This document shows, one piece after another, positions 8,185-16,665 of a stretch of 64,000 bases of DNA. The notes beneath the pieces were generated by a model. It ran no database searches, was not told the origin of the DNA, and was given only the letters and a program-made list of their open reading frames with translations. The DNA is from Sphingobacterium oryzagri. GTDB lineage: Bacteria; Bacteroidota; Bacteroidia; Sphingobacteriales; Sphingobacteriaceae. The position numbers and the translations under genes were made by a program. Numbering within the stretch: the first letter of the stretch is position 1; the number at the start of each line of letters is the position of its first letter. Location: the NCBI RefSeq assembly GCF_028736175.1, contig NZ_CP117880.1:2728001-2792000 (forward strand), read 5' to 3'.

Positions 8185-9348
8185 TTAGCGTTTTTTTGTT
8201 GTTTTTTTGTTCTGGCGGTTTCTTTTTTTGCCATACACCGCCTCATCGTCCACATCATCCGTGAGGTTCAGTCCGAATGTTGGCAATACGATTGGTTCCT
8301 CTACGGATACGACTGCCGATGGACGATCAGCCTTTTCAATCGCCGAATCTTGAAGCTCTACCTTCGTCCATGACTCGCCTTTATTATAATTGGAAGCAGC
8401 GGGACGATCACTTTTATCCTCCGATATTCTGCGCGCGTTCTTCTCCGCTGCGCCTGTTAGCTGTGCTAGCGGATAAACTTGACTGCCCTTAAATACATTA
8501 CTCTTGCTATAGTCTATGATGGTATAACCGTAGGGTGGCTTGCCACTAGAAGAGTGGAAAACAAAGTGTAGACCGAATCGTAATGCCAACTCGCGCGTCA
8601 GCTCAGAACTAAAGATTCCCTTTTCCTCCTCGAGCTTTTGATCAAACTGATAGCGATACTTATCGATCAGCGCATAAATCTGCTTCTTTCGGCCGGAATC
8701 TTCGCTGTACTGCCTAATCTGCTTATCGATATCTTCCCAGCGCACTTCACCAAGCAATTTTCCGAACTTGAAAAGTTTGAGGAGCTGATTCTCTTGGCTG
8801 AGCGTGTAATCGCGATTCTCCAGTAATGTTCGAAATTGCGCACGTGTGCTGAAATTATACCTTAGGGCATCAGCGAGATCTTTCTGCACTTTATGCAGCG
8901 TCTTCTCGCCAAGAATCTCGTGGAGCACTTTATAGGCACGAATCTTTTCAAAACTATTATCAATCTTTTTACCATCTTTACCTACCCTTGTCGATACGAT
9001 ATGCACATGATAATTAGCGGTATCGCTATGCAAGATCACTAGATACGGCTGCTCGCCATACCCCATTCCCTGCATCCAGTCATGTGCCACAGCGTTAAGT
9101 TCGCCGCTCGCATACTGTTTACCTTTTGCAGAGATCACCACATGTAACTGCGGGTATTTAATTCGGGAGCTCATCGAAGAAACAGCCTCTAGATAGTTGA
9201 TATAGTCCTGTGGTCGCAGGTTCATTAAACCTTGAAGCGCATCGAAGTTACGCGTACTGAGTAGTTCGCCCTGATCGGAATCTACTTTATTGGTATTATA
9301 GCGCACCCCGCCAAAGCTGGCTGATTTACGAAGAAATTTAACGATCAT
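8185..9348 (-). CDS. Relaxase (MobA/VirD2-type mobilisation nuclease)
   Basis: A 387-residue protein expected to nick oriT and lead the strand into the recipient. The N-terminal half holds the relaxase signature: the HVVIS strand near residue 90, then SDTANYHVHIVSTRVGKDG, whose H-x-H pair binds the catalytic metal. Candidate nucleophile tyrosines lie early, at VRYNTNK. The C-terminal third is polar and ends in a basic tail (KKRNRQNKKTTKKR). It sits nine bases after mobC and just upstream of the ParA-like gene, as usual for Bacteroidota MOBP-like cassettes. Confidence 0.9.
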   Translation of the reverse strand: MIVKFLRKSASFGGVRYNTNKVDSDQGELLSTRNFDALQGLMNLRPQDYINYLEAVSSMSSRIKYPQLHVVISAKGKQYASGELNAVAHDWMQGMGYGEQPYLVILHSDTANYHVHIVSTRVGKDGKKIDNSFEKIRAYKVLHEILGEKTLHKVQKDLADALRYNFSTRAQFRTLLENRDYTLSQENQLLKLFKFGKLLGEVRWEDIDKQIRQYSEDSGRKKQIYALIDKYRYQFDQKLEEEKGIFSSELTRELALRFGLHFVFHSSSGKPPYGYTIIDYSKSNVFKGSQVYPLAQLTGAAEKNARRISEDKSDRPAASNYNKGESWTKVELQDSAIEKADRPSAVVSVEEPIVLPTFGLNLTDDVDDEAVYGKKRNRQNKKTTKKR

Positions 9349-9356
9349 GTGCCCTG

Positions 9357-9767
9357 CTAATTTTTGACGGCGCGCAAAAGATGCCGCCAGGTTATGTCCA
9401 ATTTCTTCTGAATTCCGGCGTGCTCCTCGAGCAACTTTTTAAGTTCCTCGGCTGTATGCGGGTGTAACTTACCTTGCTTGGCCAGCACATTGGCGTGTCT
9501 TGCCAGCTGATTTAGGTTGTTCCCGATCCGGCCAAGCTCAGCTCCTTGACGCGAGAGTTCCCCTAAAACTTCCTTCACATTGACCATGGCTACTGCGCCG
9601 CTAGCGAAGATCTTCTTTCGGATGAGCTGCATTCGGTTCATGCCGCTTTGCGTTTTCATCAGGTTAAGTTCTTCCAGCTCGCTATCTGTGAGCTTAACAG
9701 TGACCACATGCAGCCGCTTAGGGTAAACCATCACAGGCCTGCCACGTATCTTAATTGGATCAGTCAT
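9357..9767 (-). CDS. mobC: MobC-like relaxosome accessory protein
   Basis: 136 residues. The first half is ribbon-helix-helix-like (VVTVKLTDSELEELNLMKTQSG). The second half carries GAELGRIGNNLNQLARHAN, the hallmark of the bacterial mobilisation MobC family. It binds oriT and helps the relaxase open the DNA. It is the first gene of the mob-tra operon, and its promoter and oriT should lie in the 200 bp upstream, where there is an 18-bp perfect palindrome. Confidence 0.9.
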   Translation of the reverse strand: MTDPIKIRGRPVMVYPKRLHVVTVKLTDSELEELNLMKTQSGMNRMQLIRKKIFASGAVAMVNVKEVLGELSRQGAELGRIGNNLNQLARHANVLAKQGKLHPHTAEELKKLLEEHAGIQKKLDITWRHLLRAVKN

Positions 9768-9770
9768 CGG

Positions 9771-9980
9771 TATATTGATTAAGGTTTAAGAGGAAAAACA
9801 AGTTGCGCCGTTTTTCGATCTTTTCGGTTTAGGCTGACCACAGGTCGGGCGAACCGGAAAGGCAAGGAATTTTTGGGTGCACCCAAAATACAACTTGCTA
9901 CTAACAAAACACGAGTGGGGGCTATAATCTTGAATGTTTTGTGCATTGGTACGTTTACAGGATTTTCTTTCATTTTAGAA
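9771..9980. other. Candidate oriT / mob promoter region
   Basis: This stretch precedes mobC and the relaxase, the usual place for oriT. It holds a perfect 18-bp palindrome at 9871-9888 (TTTTGGGTGCACCCAAAA). Flanking it are an imperfect inverted pair, AACAAGTTGC near 9796 and CAACTTGC near 9891. A short open frame on the reverse strand across this region looks non-coding. The nick site cannot be placed by eye. The assignment rests on position and palindromes only. Confidence 0.5.
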
Positions 9981-10110
9981 GTTGAAAATAATACCTTTCT
10001 ATTTCGGAATTAGCAGATTGTCCCTAAGCGAGCGCATCAATATCGGACTCTTTTCCTCGTGCCACAATCTAATTACACTTAAGGTCATGTCTTACCATTT
10101 CGGCAGGCTT

Positions 10111-10600
10111 ATAACCTAATTAGCCAATTAACAAATCTCCTTCTCAGCTTAGCAACCTATCAGCAAAGTTGCTCCATGCATTAATCTCTAGACAGCTTAT
10201 TAGCTTATCTGCTAATTGATTGGATTGCATATTTACTTTTTACTGGGTGAGCCTCGTAGCCTCATAAATAGCCGCTATGATGCTTGGTCAGCTACCTATT
10301 GATATACTTGGCTAATTGGCAAATCAATCTACCAAGTGCTATTACGGCCTATCAATTGGTAGGCTAAATGGCTAATTAGTCACATGAGTAAGTTTTTGAA
10401 CATAATACTAACCCATTAGCTAAATAGCGCCGTAGCTAATCCGCGAACCGATCTCATGCTTATCCAATTAGCCAGCTAGTTAGGCATGCCGCCAACTGGA
10501 TAATCAGCCACACACATTACCAGATCTAATGTCCCATAGCCATTTTGGAAAACGACAAGCAGGCTCATTGGTAATTCATTTGGCAAATTAGGGATTCAGC
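10111..10600. repeat. Array of degenerate GCTAATTGG / CCAATTAGC repeats
   Basis: This non-coding, A+T-rich stretch carries many degenerate copies of a short motif in both orientations. Examples are CCTAATTAGCCAATTA (10116), GCTAATTGATTGG (10211), GCTAATTGGC (10311), CAATTGGTAGGCTAAATGG (10353), GCTAATTAG (10371), TTAGCTAAAT (10416) and CCAATTAGCC (10464). No gene is visible from 9974 to 10632. Such arrays are typical of replication-origin iterons or of binding sites for partition or transfer proteins. It lies between the mob genes and the primase. Confidence 0.6.
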
Positions 10601-10632
10601 AGCTTGGCAGTGTGTCCAAATGAAAACGGGAA

Positions 10633-11613
10633 TTATCTTTTGAAGGAAGACATCATCTTTTCATAGATATGAGATTCTTCGTAGATCAAAATTGGTGATG
10701 GCCTATTGATCAGCATATCATTGTAGTCCTTGTATTTCCGGTAAAGGCCTGATCGATCCTGCGCCCGGGGAACTGCATTTTTTAATTGCTGGAACGCCAT
10801 CTCACCTGCCCTATCTCGATCAAAGTATGCTTGGACGGAAGGAAACGATGCAATCTTAGATAAAGCAGACTCTAGCAGATTAACCGAGTTGAGTACAATT
10901 ACGGTATCAGTAGCCTTGGGATTATCGGCTAGCCAGCTCAAATAGTCCATATATCCTTCAAAAAGCGTAACTCTCGAATCCGATCCGGCTATCGTTGTTA
11001 TGGCTTTACGACCGAGGCAAGCCTTAAATTTAAAATGCTTTCCTTTATTGCTGAGTTCCCAGCTACCTAGGTCATTCTGCCACCCTGCGCAGAAAAAAGA
11101 CCTTCCCGCCTTGGGTCCGGTTACAATTTCATAATAGACCTCCTTGATCCGACCTTTGGCTTGCTCATAGATACCTCGAGCTTTTAGGTAGGCGCTGATT
11201 CGCTGGTTGCCACCAATTTCCTTTACACCCGTCACCTTGTAGTTGGTAAGTTTCTCCGACTGGGTATTAAATTTTCGTGGCCGACTAGCAGGTTGAACAT
11301 GAGCAGGAAAGTCCAAAAGCATCGTATCGCTGATCTTTTTGATTACCTGACCGACATCTGAAGGAAACCAATAAGCAAGGGCAAAATCGATCACATTGCC
11401 GCCTTGCTTTTGGGAGACACCAGCTCCTCCATGATCGAACCAAACGTTTAGATTCTCGTTCACGCAGAGCGAGGGTGTCCGCTCCTCTCGCAGCATGCTC
11501 TTGTAAAACAATTCCTTGCCGCTTCGATACGATGGCCGGTGACCAAGTTTTGCAAGGAGATCCACGAGGGAGACCTCCTGCTTGATCTGATCGGCAGTTG
11601 TAATATTTGCCAT
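10633..11613 (-). CDS. Mobile-element DNA primase (Toprim)
   Basis: 326 residues. The N-terminal part resembles the CHC2 primase domain (EERTPSLCVN..VWFDHGGAG..GGNVIDFA), but the zinc-binding Cys/His positions are not conserved (FYKSMLREERTPS in place of CPFH). The C-terminal half is Toprim: TLFEGYMDYLSWL gives the acidic Glu motif, and YFDRDRAGEMAFQ the D-x-D motif. It probably primes the single strand on arrival in the recipient or during element replication. It is separated from the tra genes by the repeat array and is transcribed in the same direction. Confidence 0.85.
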   Translation of the reverse strand: MANITTADQIKQEVSLVDLLAKLGHRPSYRSGKELFYKSMLREERTPSLCVNENLNVWFDHGGAGVSQKQGGNVIDFALAYWFPSDVGQVIKKISDTMLLDFPAHVQPASRPRKFNTQSEKLTNYKVTGVKEIGGNQRISAYLKARGIYEQAKGRIKEVYYEIVTGPKAGRSFFCAGWQNDLGSWELSNKGKHFKFKACLGRKAITTIAGSDSRVTLFEGYMDYLSWLADNPKATDTVIVLNSVNLLESALSKIASFPSVQAYFDRDRAGEMAFQQLKNAVPRAQDRSGLYRKYKDYNDMLINRPSPILIYEESHIYEKMMSSFKR

Positions 11614-12253
11614 AAGAATAAATTTTAGAATGATGAAATTGGTTCTGGCCGATTTGGGAACGTCCTCTATAAATAGAAAAAGGGAGTCGACCTAACGTCG
11701 CTCCCCTATATAAGCTCAAAAAAAATCTAATTCATTATGCTATTCGACAATCCGTATCACTACGATAAAAGGATCATTGACAAACAACTATTCGGGAATA
11801 CTCACGTTGGCGCACAAGCGCCCGCCAAAACTGGCTGCCTAAGGATCAAGGTTTGACAGCATATTGCCGATACATACCCCTGCACTTAATTTCAATAGAA
11901 ATGCTTCTTCCCACGATGTCAAAGAACGAGTCCTTTATCGTGGTCAAAATTGTACAGAGTAAATTTTGATATTTACCAAGCCCGAGATCTTGGTACAAAT
12001 ATTTACCTTAGCATTTCCATAAGAAAAAAAGCAGAAACACTATTAATAACTGTGGATAATAAACTTCATCTTCTATAAAATAGGGCTGTAATGCACTGTT
12101 ACCTACGAGAACTTAAAAAAATCCGGCAAGAACGTCAAATATGTAGAGAAATATTCCCAAGTCCGACATCTTGGTAAATAATTTCATTGGGATTTAATTT
12201 CTTGTATCTAAGCTTCCGATCTTTCTAATCTTTCTATAAGTACATGGCACACT
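11614..12253. repeat. Gene-free stretch with two copies of a CCAAG...CTTGG palindrome
   Basis: The stretch contains two near-identical 20-mers, CCAAGCCCGAGATCTTGGTA at 11976-11995 and CCAAGTCCGACATCTTGGTA at 12158-12177. Each is an imperfect palindrome, with CCAAG and CTTGG arms. The first is extended by TTTAC on its left. They may be operators for the primase promoter or recombination-type sites. A 39-codon frame at 11737-11856 (+) begins MLFDNPYHYDKRIIDKQ but lacks any supporting signal. Nothing else is seen. Confidence 0.5.
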
Positions 12254-13297
12254 TCAATCACGTAACCTATAAAACATACGCTTTAAATAGAAACTGATCT
12301 TAACCAATAGAATTAGCGAAGGTACTTCAATAAGGGGACCGATCACCCCTACAAATGCCTGAGGCGAGTGTAGCCCAAATACGGCGATGGCGACGGCTAT
12401 GGCCAGTTCAAAATTATTGCCGGTCGCCGTGAATGCGATAGAAGCATTCCGATCATAAGGAATTCCAAGAGTTTTACTGACAAAGAAGCTTACGAAGAAC
12501 ATCAGAAAAAAGTATATGACCAACGGTACAGCTACCTTTAAGACGTCAAAAGGGAGTTGTAAAATTTGATCCCCTTTCAAACTGAACATCAGCACTATGG
12601 TAAACAACAACGCGTAGAGCGTAACTGGTGAAATTGCAGGAATAAATTTCCGATTGTACCATTCCATTCCTTTCGCCTTTACCAGAAAAAATCGGCTCGC
12701 AAATCCTGCTAGAAACGGGATACCTAAATAGATCAGGACGCTTTCTGTAACGTCCCACATGGAAACTGAGACATCAAAATTGGCTAATCCAAGTTTGCTA
12801 GGCAAAACATTGATAAATAGCCACACAGACAAACTATAGGTAAATACCTGAAAAATGCTATTCAAAGCAACTAGCAAAGCAGCATATTCACGATTACCTT
12901 TCGCCAAGTCATTCCAAACAATCACCATGGCAATACATCGTGCTAGACCTATCAGGATAAGCCCGATCATATAGTCAGGTTCGTCACGCAGAAAGGCAAT
13001 TGCTAAAACAAACATGAGAATGGGGCCAATGATCCAATTTAAGATCAGCGACACGCTAATCGCTCGCTTATCTTTGACTACCAACGGCAAAAGCGAATAA
13101 TCAACCTTTGCCAGCGGTGGGTACATCATCAATATCAAGCCAATCGCCAAGAGTACGTTCGTTGATCCAATAGAAAACGACCCAGTAATTTTGGAGATAT
13201 TGGGGAACAAGTAGCCTAACCCAATCCCGACGGCCATCGCCAAGAATATCCAAAGGGTTAGATATCGATCAAGAAATTTTAACTTTGGCTGCATCAT
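12254..13297 (-). CDS. arsB: Arsenite efflux pump, ACR3 family
   Basis: 347 residues with about ten hydrophobic helices. Family blocks include [32 protein letters not shown] (with the conserved Cys of ACR3 that contacts arsenite) and [15 protein letters not shown]. The length fits bacterial ACR3. It exports arsenite across the inner membrane. Its start overlaps the end of the arsenate reductase gene by 29 bases, so translation is coupled. Control should come from the ArsR encoded upstream through the palindromes at 14431 and 14813. Confidence 0.95.
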   Translation of the reverse strand: MMQPKLKFLDRYLTLWIFLAMAVGIGLGYLFPNISKITGSFSIGSTNVLLAIGLILMMYPPLAKVDYSLLPLVVKDKRAISVSLILNWIIGPILMFVLAIAFLRDEPDYMIGLILIGLARCIAMVIVWNDLAKGNREYAALLVALNSIFQVFTYSLSVWLFINVLPSKLGLANFDVSVSMWDVTESVLIYLGIPFLAGFASRFFLVKAKGMEWYNRKFIPAISPVTLYALLFTIVLMFSLKGDQILQLPFDVLKVAVPLVIYFFLMFFVSFFVSKTLGIPYDRNASIAFTATGNNFELAIAVAIAVFGLHSPQAFVGVIGPLIEVPSLILLVKISFYLKRMFYRLRD

Positions 13298-13913
13298 TTT
13301 TTTTACTAATCTGTGAAAACACGTAGAACATTTCTTGGCCTATTTCCAAGCTTCTCTTGGCGTAAACCTTGTCTTGCTCAGGTGTATTGTCGGATATCTT
13401 CGGGTCCTCGAAGGTGATCGGAATTCGCTTTTCGGCTCCTGCGATAAACGGACATCCCCCATCTGCCTGCGAGCAAGTCATAATGGCTGCAAAATGCGAG
13501 ATGGGATTATATGAATGGTCGTATTTCTTTGAGAAGCCGACAAGAGGAGCGCAGTTATCATCGTACTTGATCGCGTAAATAGGATTGTTACCTTCTGATA
13601 ATTGGAGGAATTGAAATCCCTGCTCGCTCAATGTAGAGGCCACTTTACCGTACAACGCCGTTTCTTCCGTCCCTCCCGAGTAGCAATGCACGTTTTCTAT
13701 ACCGTAGAAAGTAGCTGCCGTCTGCGCCCATATCTGCGATAAGTGGCTCCGTCTGGAGTTATGCGTACAAATAAAGTTGATATTGATTTGCTGATCTTCA
13801 TCATACTTCCGCTGAATGTATTCAATCAGAGGCTTTAATATTACTATTCGTTCGCTCATTTGGGCAGTATCCACTTGAAGCTGCTGTATGGTATCTGATA
13901 ACTTAGCGTACAT
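13269..13913 (-). CDS. arsC: Arsenate reductase-like low-molecular-weight phosphatase
   Basis: 214 residues. The motif [17 protein letters not shown] contains the C-x5-R phosphate/arsenate loop of LMW-phosphatase-type ArsC. Further Cys residues ([12 protein letters not shown]) could form the disulfide cascade used for arsenate reduction. The N-terminal 45 residues form a helical extension beyond the classical domain, common in Bacteroidota versions. It reduces arsenate to arsenite, which the overlapping ACR3 pump then removes. Confidence 0.9.
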   Translation of the reverse strand: MYAKLSDTIQQLQVDTAQMSERIVILKPLIEYIQRKYDEDQQININFICTHNSRRSHLSQIWAQTAATFYGIENVHCYSGGTEETALYGKVASTLSEQGFQFLQLSEGNNPIYAIKYDDNCAPLVGFSKKYDHSYNPISHFAAIMTCSQADGGCPFIAGAEKRIPITFEDPKISDNTPEQDKVYAKRSLEIGQEMFYVFSQISKKNDAAKVKIS

Positions 13914-13932
13914 AATTATATTTCTTTATAAT

Positions 13933-14397
13933 TTAACAGCAGCCTGAATTTGGTGAACAACAAGAATTCTGTAGCTGTGATAGCTCAATCTTAGTTTTGT
14001 CACTTGGCAAGCCACATGCATCCATTGCCAAACAGGCCGTTTGCTTGTTTTTAAGAACAAAATGTTTTCCGCTAAACGCAAGATCATATTTTCCAATCGT
14101 TTCGGTTTGGTATTCAACCTCAATCTCCGCATCGGCTATTCCAAGTTGTTCTTCGGACAGTTTAATAATGTTAAGCAATTTGTTTGGCTTTAATCTATGC
14201 TCATAGTCATCTGCATTCCACAGTTGGAAATTGACTACGCTTTCACTTCTTATCGTGCCACCACAGTCGATGAAATTCTTGGTGATGATACCGACTTCGG
14301 TTACGTGGAAATGTTCCGGCACGAAAGCACCGTTTTCCAATTGAAATTCAACATTGTCTAATGTTGGTAAGATTGCTTTGATTTCTGATAGTTTCAT
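13933..14397 (-). CDS. DUF6428-like protein of the ars operon
   Basis: I prefer the ATG at 14397 (MKLSEIKAIL, 154 residues), which follows AAAGAGATAAAT. A longer in-frame start exists at 14427 but would run into the operator. The protein looks soluble, with conserved-looking FVPEHFHVTEVGIITKNFIDCGGTIR and a C-terminal Cys-rich tail (SCCSPNSGCC) that could bind As(III). This family regularly accompanies ars genes in Bacteroidota; its biochemical role is not established to my knowledge. It lies 19 bases before arsC in the same operon. Confidence 0.75.
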   Translation of the reverse strand: MKLSEIKAILPTLDNVEFQLENGAFVPEHFHVTEVGIITKNFIDCGGTIRSESVVNFQLWNADDYEHRLKPNKLLNIIKLSEEQLGIADAEIEVEYQTETIGKYDLAFSGKHFVLKNKQTACLAMDACGLPSDKTKIELSQLQNSCCSPNSGCC

Positions 14398-14430
14398 ATT
14401 TATCTCTTTTGTAATTAAATAATACATTGT

Positions 14431-14452
14431 AATATCGCTATATAACGATATT
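14431..14452. promoter_or_regulatory. Likely ArsR operator upstream of the ars operon
   Basis: A perfect inverted repeat of 7-bp arms, AATATCG and CGATATT, separated by 8 bp. It sits just upstream of the DUF6428-arsC-acr3 genes. A second site with the same geometry precedes arsR (14813-14834). The matching arm length and spacing support a common regulator. Confidence 0.7.
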
Positions 14453-14469
14453 TGTGATCAAAAAAAATG

Positions 14470-14799
14470 CTAACAGCATTTTTCTACTTTAACGTCTTGA
14501 TCAAAGAACAGATTGATAATTCCCTGCACTTCCTTCCAAGTTTTTTCTTCAATACAATAGCACACGGACTTTCCTTCAATAGAACCTTGAATGATACCGA
14601 TACTTTTTAGCTCTTTTAGATGCTGAGAAATGGTGGCTTGCGCCAAGCCCAGCTCTTCAACTAGATCATTACAAATGCAAGCATTCTGTTTAATAATATG
14701 GTTCAGAATTGCAATTCGTGCAGGGTGTCCCAGTACCTTAAACAAAGTAGCTAGTCTGTTTTGCTCTTCTGAAAATATGTCTGTCTTAGTTATTCCCAT
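14470..14799 (-). CDS. arsR: ArsR-family arsenic-responsive repressor
   Basis: 109 residues from ATG 14799 (MGITKTDIFSEEQ); an upstream in-frame ATG at 14850 would cover the operator. Winged-helix features: LATLFKVLGHPARIAILNHI, then LGLAQATISQHLKELKSIGII as the recognition region. The metal site is probably NACICNDLVEEL, equivalent to the ELCVCDL arsenite site of ArsR, and the C-terminus ends EKCC. It should repress its own promoter and that of the following ars genes until As(III) binds. Confidence 0.92.
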   Translation of the reverse strand: MGITKTDIFSEEQNRLATLFKVLGHPARIAILNHIIKQNACICNDLVEELGLAQATISQHLKELKSIGIIQGSIEGKSVCYCIEEKTWKEVQGIINLFFDQDVKVEKCC

Positions 14800-14812
14800 A
14801 TCTTTAACATGT

Positions 14813-14834
14813 ATAATCGCAATATTACGATTAT
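14813..14834. promoter_or_regulatory. Likely ArsR operator upstream of arsR
   Basis: Inverted repeat ATAATCG - 8 bp - CGATTAT, immediately upstream of the chosen arsR start. It has the same 7-8-7 layout and the same ATCG/CGAT core as the site at 14431. Confidence 0.65.
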
Positions 14835-15071
14835 ATTTTTTATAAACCAAGGTCTCCTAAAAATATAATAGACAGGATTTTGTAAACTATCCGATTTTAA
14901 GGCACAACATTTTTAAGTAGCACAGTTGCTGAAAATACAGCTACATGAAATGAGTTTAACTGTAGCGAAATACCACGTGTCCTGCACCGTTATTTATAAC
15001 AGAAGTTAGTTGAATCAGCAAAGCGTATCAACTCAGATGACATCGATGCCTGAGCAACGAAACCTTTTTTT

Positions 15072-15112
15072 CGCTTCGGCACTTCCAGGTCTGAACCGGA
15101 AGTGCCGAAGCG
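15072..15112. repeat. Perfect 15-bp inverted repeat (hairpin) between ars and PRTRC genes
   Basis: Arms CGCTTCGGCACTTCC (15072-15086) and its exact complement (15098-15112), with an 11-base loop. It lies 16 bases past the end of the PRTRC operon. In the leftward direction it is followed by an A-run rather than a T-run, so it is not a classical intrinsic terminator. It could stabilise the 3' end of the PRTRC mRNA or be a recombination scar. Confidence 0.6.
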
Positions 15113-15127
15113 CGCCAGATGCGAGCA

Positions 15128-15934
15128 CTATCTAAAGGCTATCGGTTGCGCCCTAAAATCCCCTAGATTCAAAAAAAGTCCCCTGTGCGCCGTCATTCCT
15201 TGCCGTAACAAGCTCCAAAGTAAGGAGATGCCCATCTGCGCAAGCGCTGAATTAATATACAAATCTTGCGTCTGCAAAGCATCGGCAACCGAACAACTGG
15301 GCGTATCATCTAATCTTTCCGATTGCCGGAGTAATTCCCCGAATTCGTCCGTAACAAAAGGCAAGGTTGCCACCGTATCAAATTGTTCTGACTTTGGTTG
15401 CACAATCTCTCCCACCGTAGAAAGCAAAACCTGCCCCGTGTTAAGTCCATTACCGAAGTCAAGCCAATACTTGGGTCGGTTGTTGTACGCGCCCGATCCT
15501 ACAACCTTTCGCAATATCTCGGCAATTTCAAATCGCGCGTGCACGGTATCCACACAGGAAATAGTCAAGGTTCCCGAGACATGATTACAATCATCATTAA
15601 TGCACTCCAAACCATACTTTATTGTTTCTGCTCTCCACCGTGTGCCTGCCCAACGGTTCGCTCGGTTGATAAGCGCAACCGATTTGTGTAATCCCAGTTC
15701 CGATTGGGCGAAGCGCTGTCTACCTAAATTCGCTTCGCTGATCGTATCATCATCCCACAGTCGTACATGTAAGCCTGCATGGCCTAATGCAAGCAAGCTA
15801 TGGTTCATTTCAACAAGAGCGGTCAGCACCTTCGAGCCCGTCCCTCCTGCGCCGATCAAATTGACCGTGATTGGATTTGTAGGATTTAAGAGTTCGTTAT
15901 CTACAAAATGCACTTTTTGTTTTACTCTACTCAT
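15128..15934 (-). CDS. PRTRC system ThiF-family protein
   Basis: 268 residues with a Rossmann start NLIGAGGTGSKVLTALVEM (the GxGGxGS adenylate-binding loop of ThiF/E1-like enzymes). LWDDDTISEANLGRQRF, typical of PRTRC ThiF proteins, follows. The central SCVDTVHARFEIAEIL and the late PSCSVADALQTQDLYINSALAQ fit the E1-like fold. It is the last gene of a five- or six-gene PRTRC cluster found on plasmids and ICEs. The cluster's molecular role is unknown; the E1-like enzyme hints at a peptide or Ub-like modification. Its start overlaps the B gene stop by four bases. Confidence 0.9.
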   Translation of the reverse strand: MSRVKQKVHFVDNELLNPTNPITVNLIGAGGTGSKVLTALVEMNHSLLALGHAGLHVRLWDDDTISEANLGRQRFAQSELGLHKSVALINRANRWAGTRWRAETIKYGLECINDDCNHVSGTLTISCVDTVHARFEIAEILRKVVGSGAYNNRPKYWLDFGNGLNTGQVLLSTVGEIVQPKSEQFDTVATLPFVTDEFGELLRQSERLDDTPSCSVADALQTQDLYINSALAQMGISLLWSLLRQGMTAHRGLFLNLGDFRAQPIAFR

Positions 15935-16665
15935 GGTAGTAAGGTTTTAATGGACAGATTCGTTTTCTTAAGTGCTTTGATCGGAAAGGGACTATCGGTA
16001 TCAACTAAGCTTTCCCAAAGCAGGACACAATTGCCGTTTATCGGATCATGCCCCCCTATCAAGTGACTGAAATAGCTCTCAAAAAAGTAGCTCTCCCAAG
16101 TTTGCATGAAATGTTCCAAAGAAAGCTCTTCATTCAGATCAATGTCTACAGTACCCATACACACCTTGCCATCTTGGTAAATGTTAAAGAAAGGCGCATG
16201 AAAAAGGGTCGTTTTCTCCATCGGTCGTTTGCCCGAGGTCAACGCAAAGACCCGCAAGGACTGCGCATCTGCCTTCCAAAGTAAAGCCGGAATATTCGCT
16301 TCGCCGGAATTAATACCAAGGGCCGGAGCAAAGAACAACTCGCGTCTCTGCGGTTTGTTGTACCAGAGCACCTGCTTTTTCATCGCGTCTAAGTGCAGTA
16401 CATTACTTGGCAAGAGTCCATTAGCCGATAAGTAGTCTGGTTTACTGTCTGCTTGGCTACTTAGCGATTTAGCTAGCCTATCCGCTTCACGTACCGTCAG
16501 CGGATGCGCATTTACAGGACGACCTTGCGCATCCATATCAAAATACTCCACGTAAGTATCATTATTTGTTTTTGAATTTTGATAGATCAGTAGACCTGCT
16601 TTGGGGCGGTACAGCGTGCCTATTTGATGGGTTATATCTTTCATAGTTTTAGTAATGATAGTCAT
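15931..16665 (-). CDS. PRTRC system protein B
   Basis: 244 residues (or 237 from MKDITHQIG at 16644). Recognisable PRTRC-B features are the middle block LPSNVLHLDAMKKQVLWYNKPQRRELFF and the late LEHFMQTWESYFFESYFSHLIGG. No transmembrane helix is present. It overlaps the upstream F-like gene by 17 bases and the ThiF gene by four, so the cluster is translated as a coupled unit. Its function within PRTRC is not known. Confidence 0.88.
   Translation of the reverse strand: MTIITKTMKDITHQIGTLYRPKAGLLIYQNSKTNNDTYVEYFDMDAQGRPVNAHPLTVREADRLAKSLSSQADSKPDYLSANGLLPSNVLHLDAMKKQVLWYNKPQRRELFFAPALGINSGEANIPALLWKADAQSLRVFALTSGKRPMEKTTLFHAPFFNIYQDGKVCMGTVDIDLNEELSLEHFMQTWESYFFESYFSHLIGGHDPINGNCVLLWESLVDTDSPFPIKALKKTNLSIKTLLP

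Noticed and set aside
9779..9973. 64-codon reverse frame upstream of mobC
   Set aside because: It covers the palindrome in the likely oriT, has an unlikely composition and no domain, and leaves no room for a promoter.
11737..11856. 39-codon forward frame downstream of the primase start
   Set aside because: No ribosome-binding signal, no hydrophobic or charged pattern and no neighbour with which it would pair.
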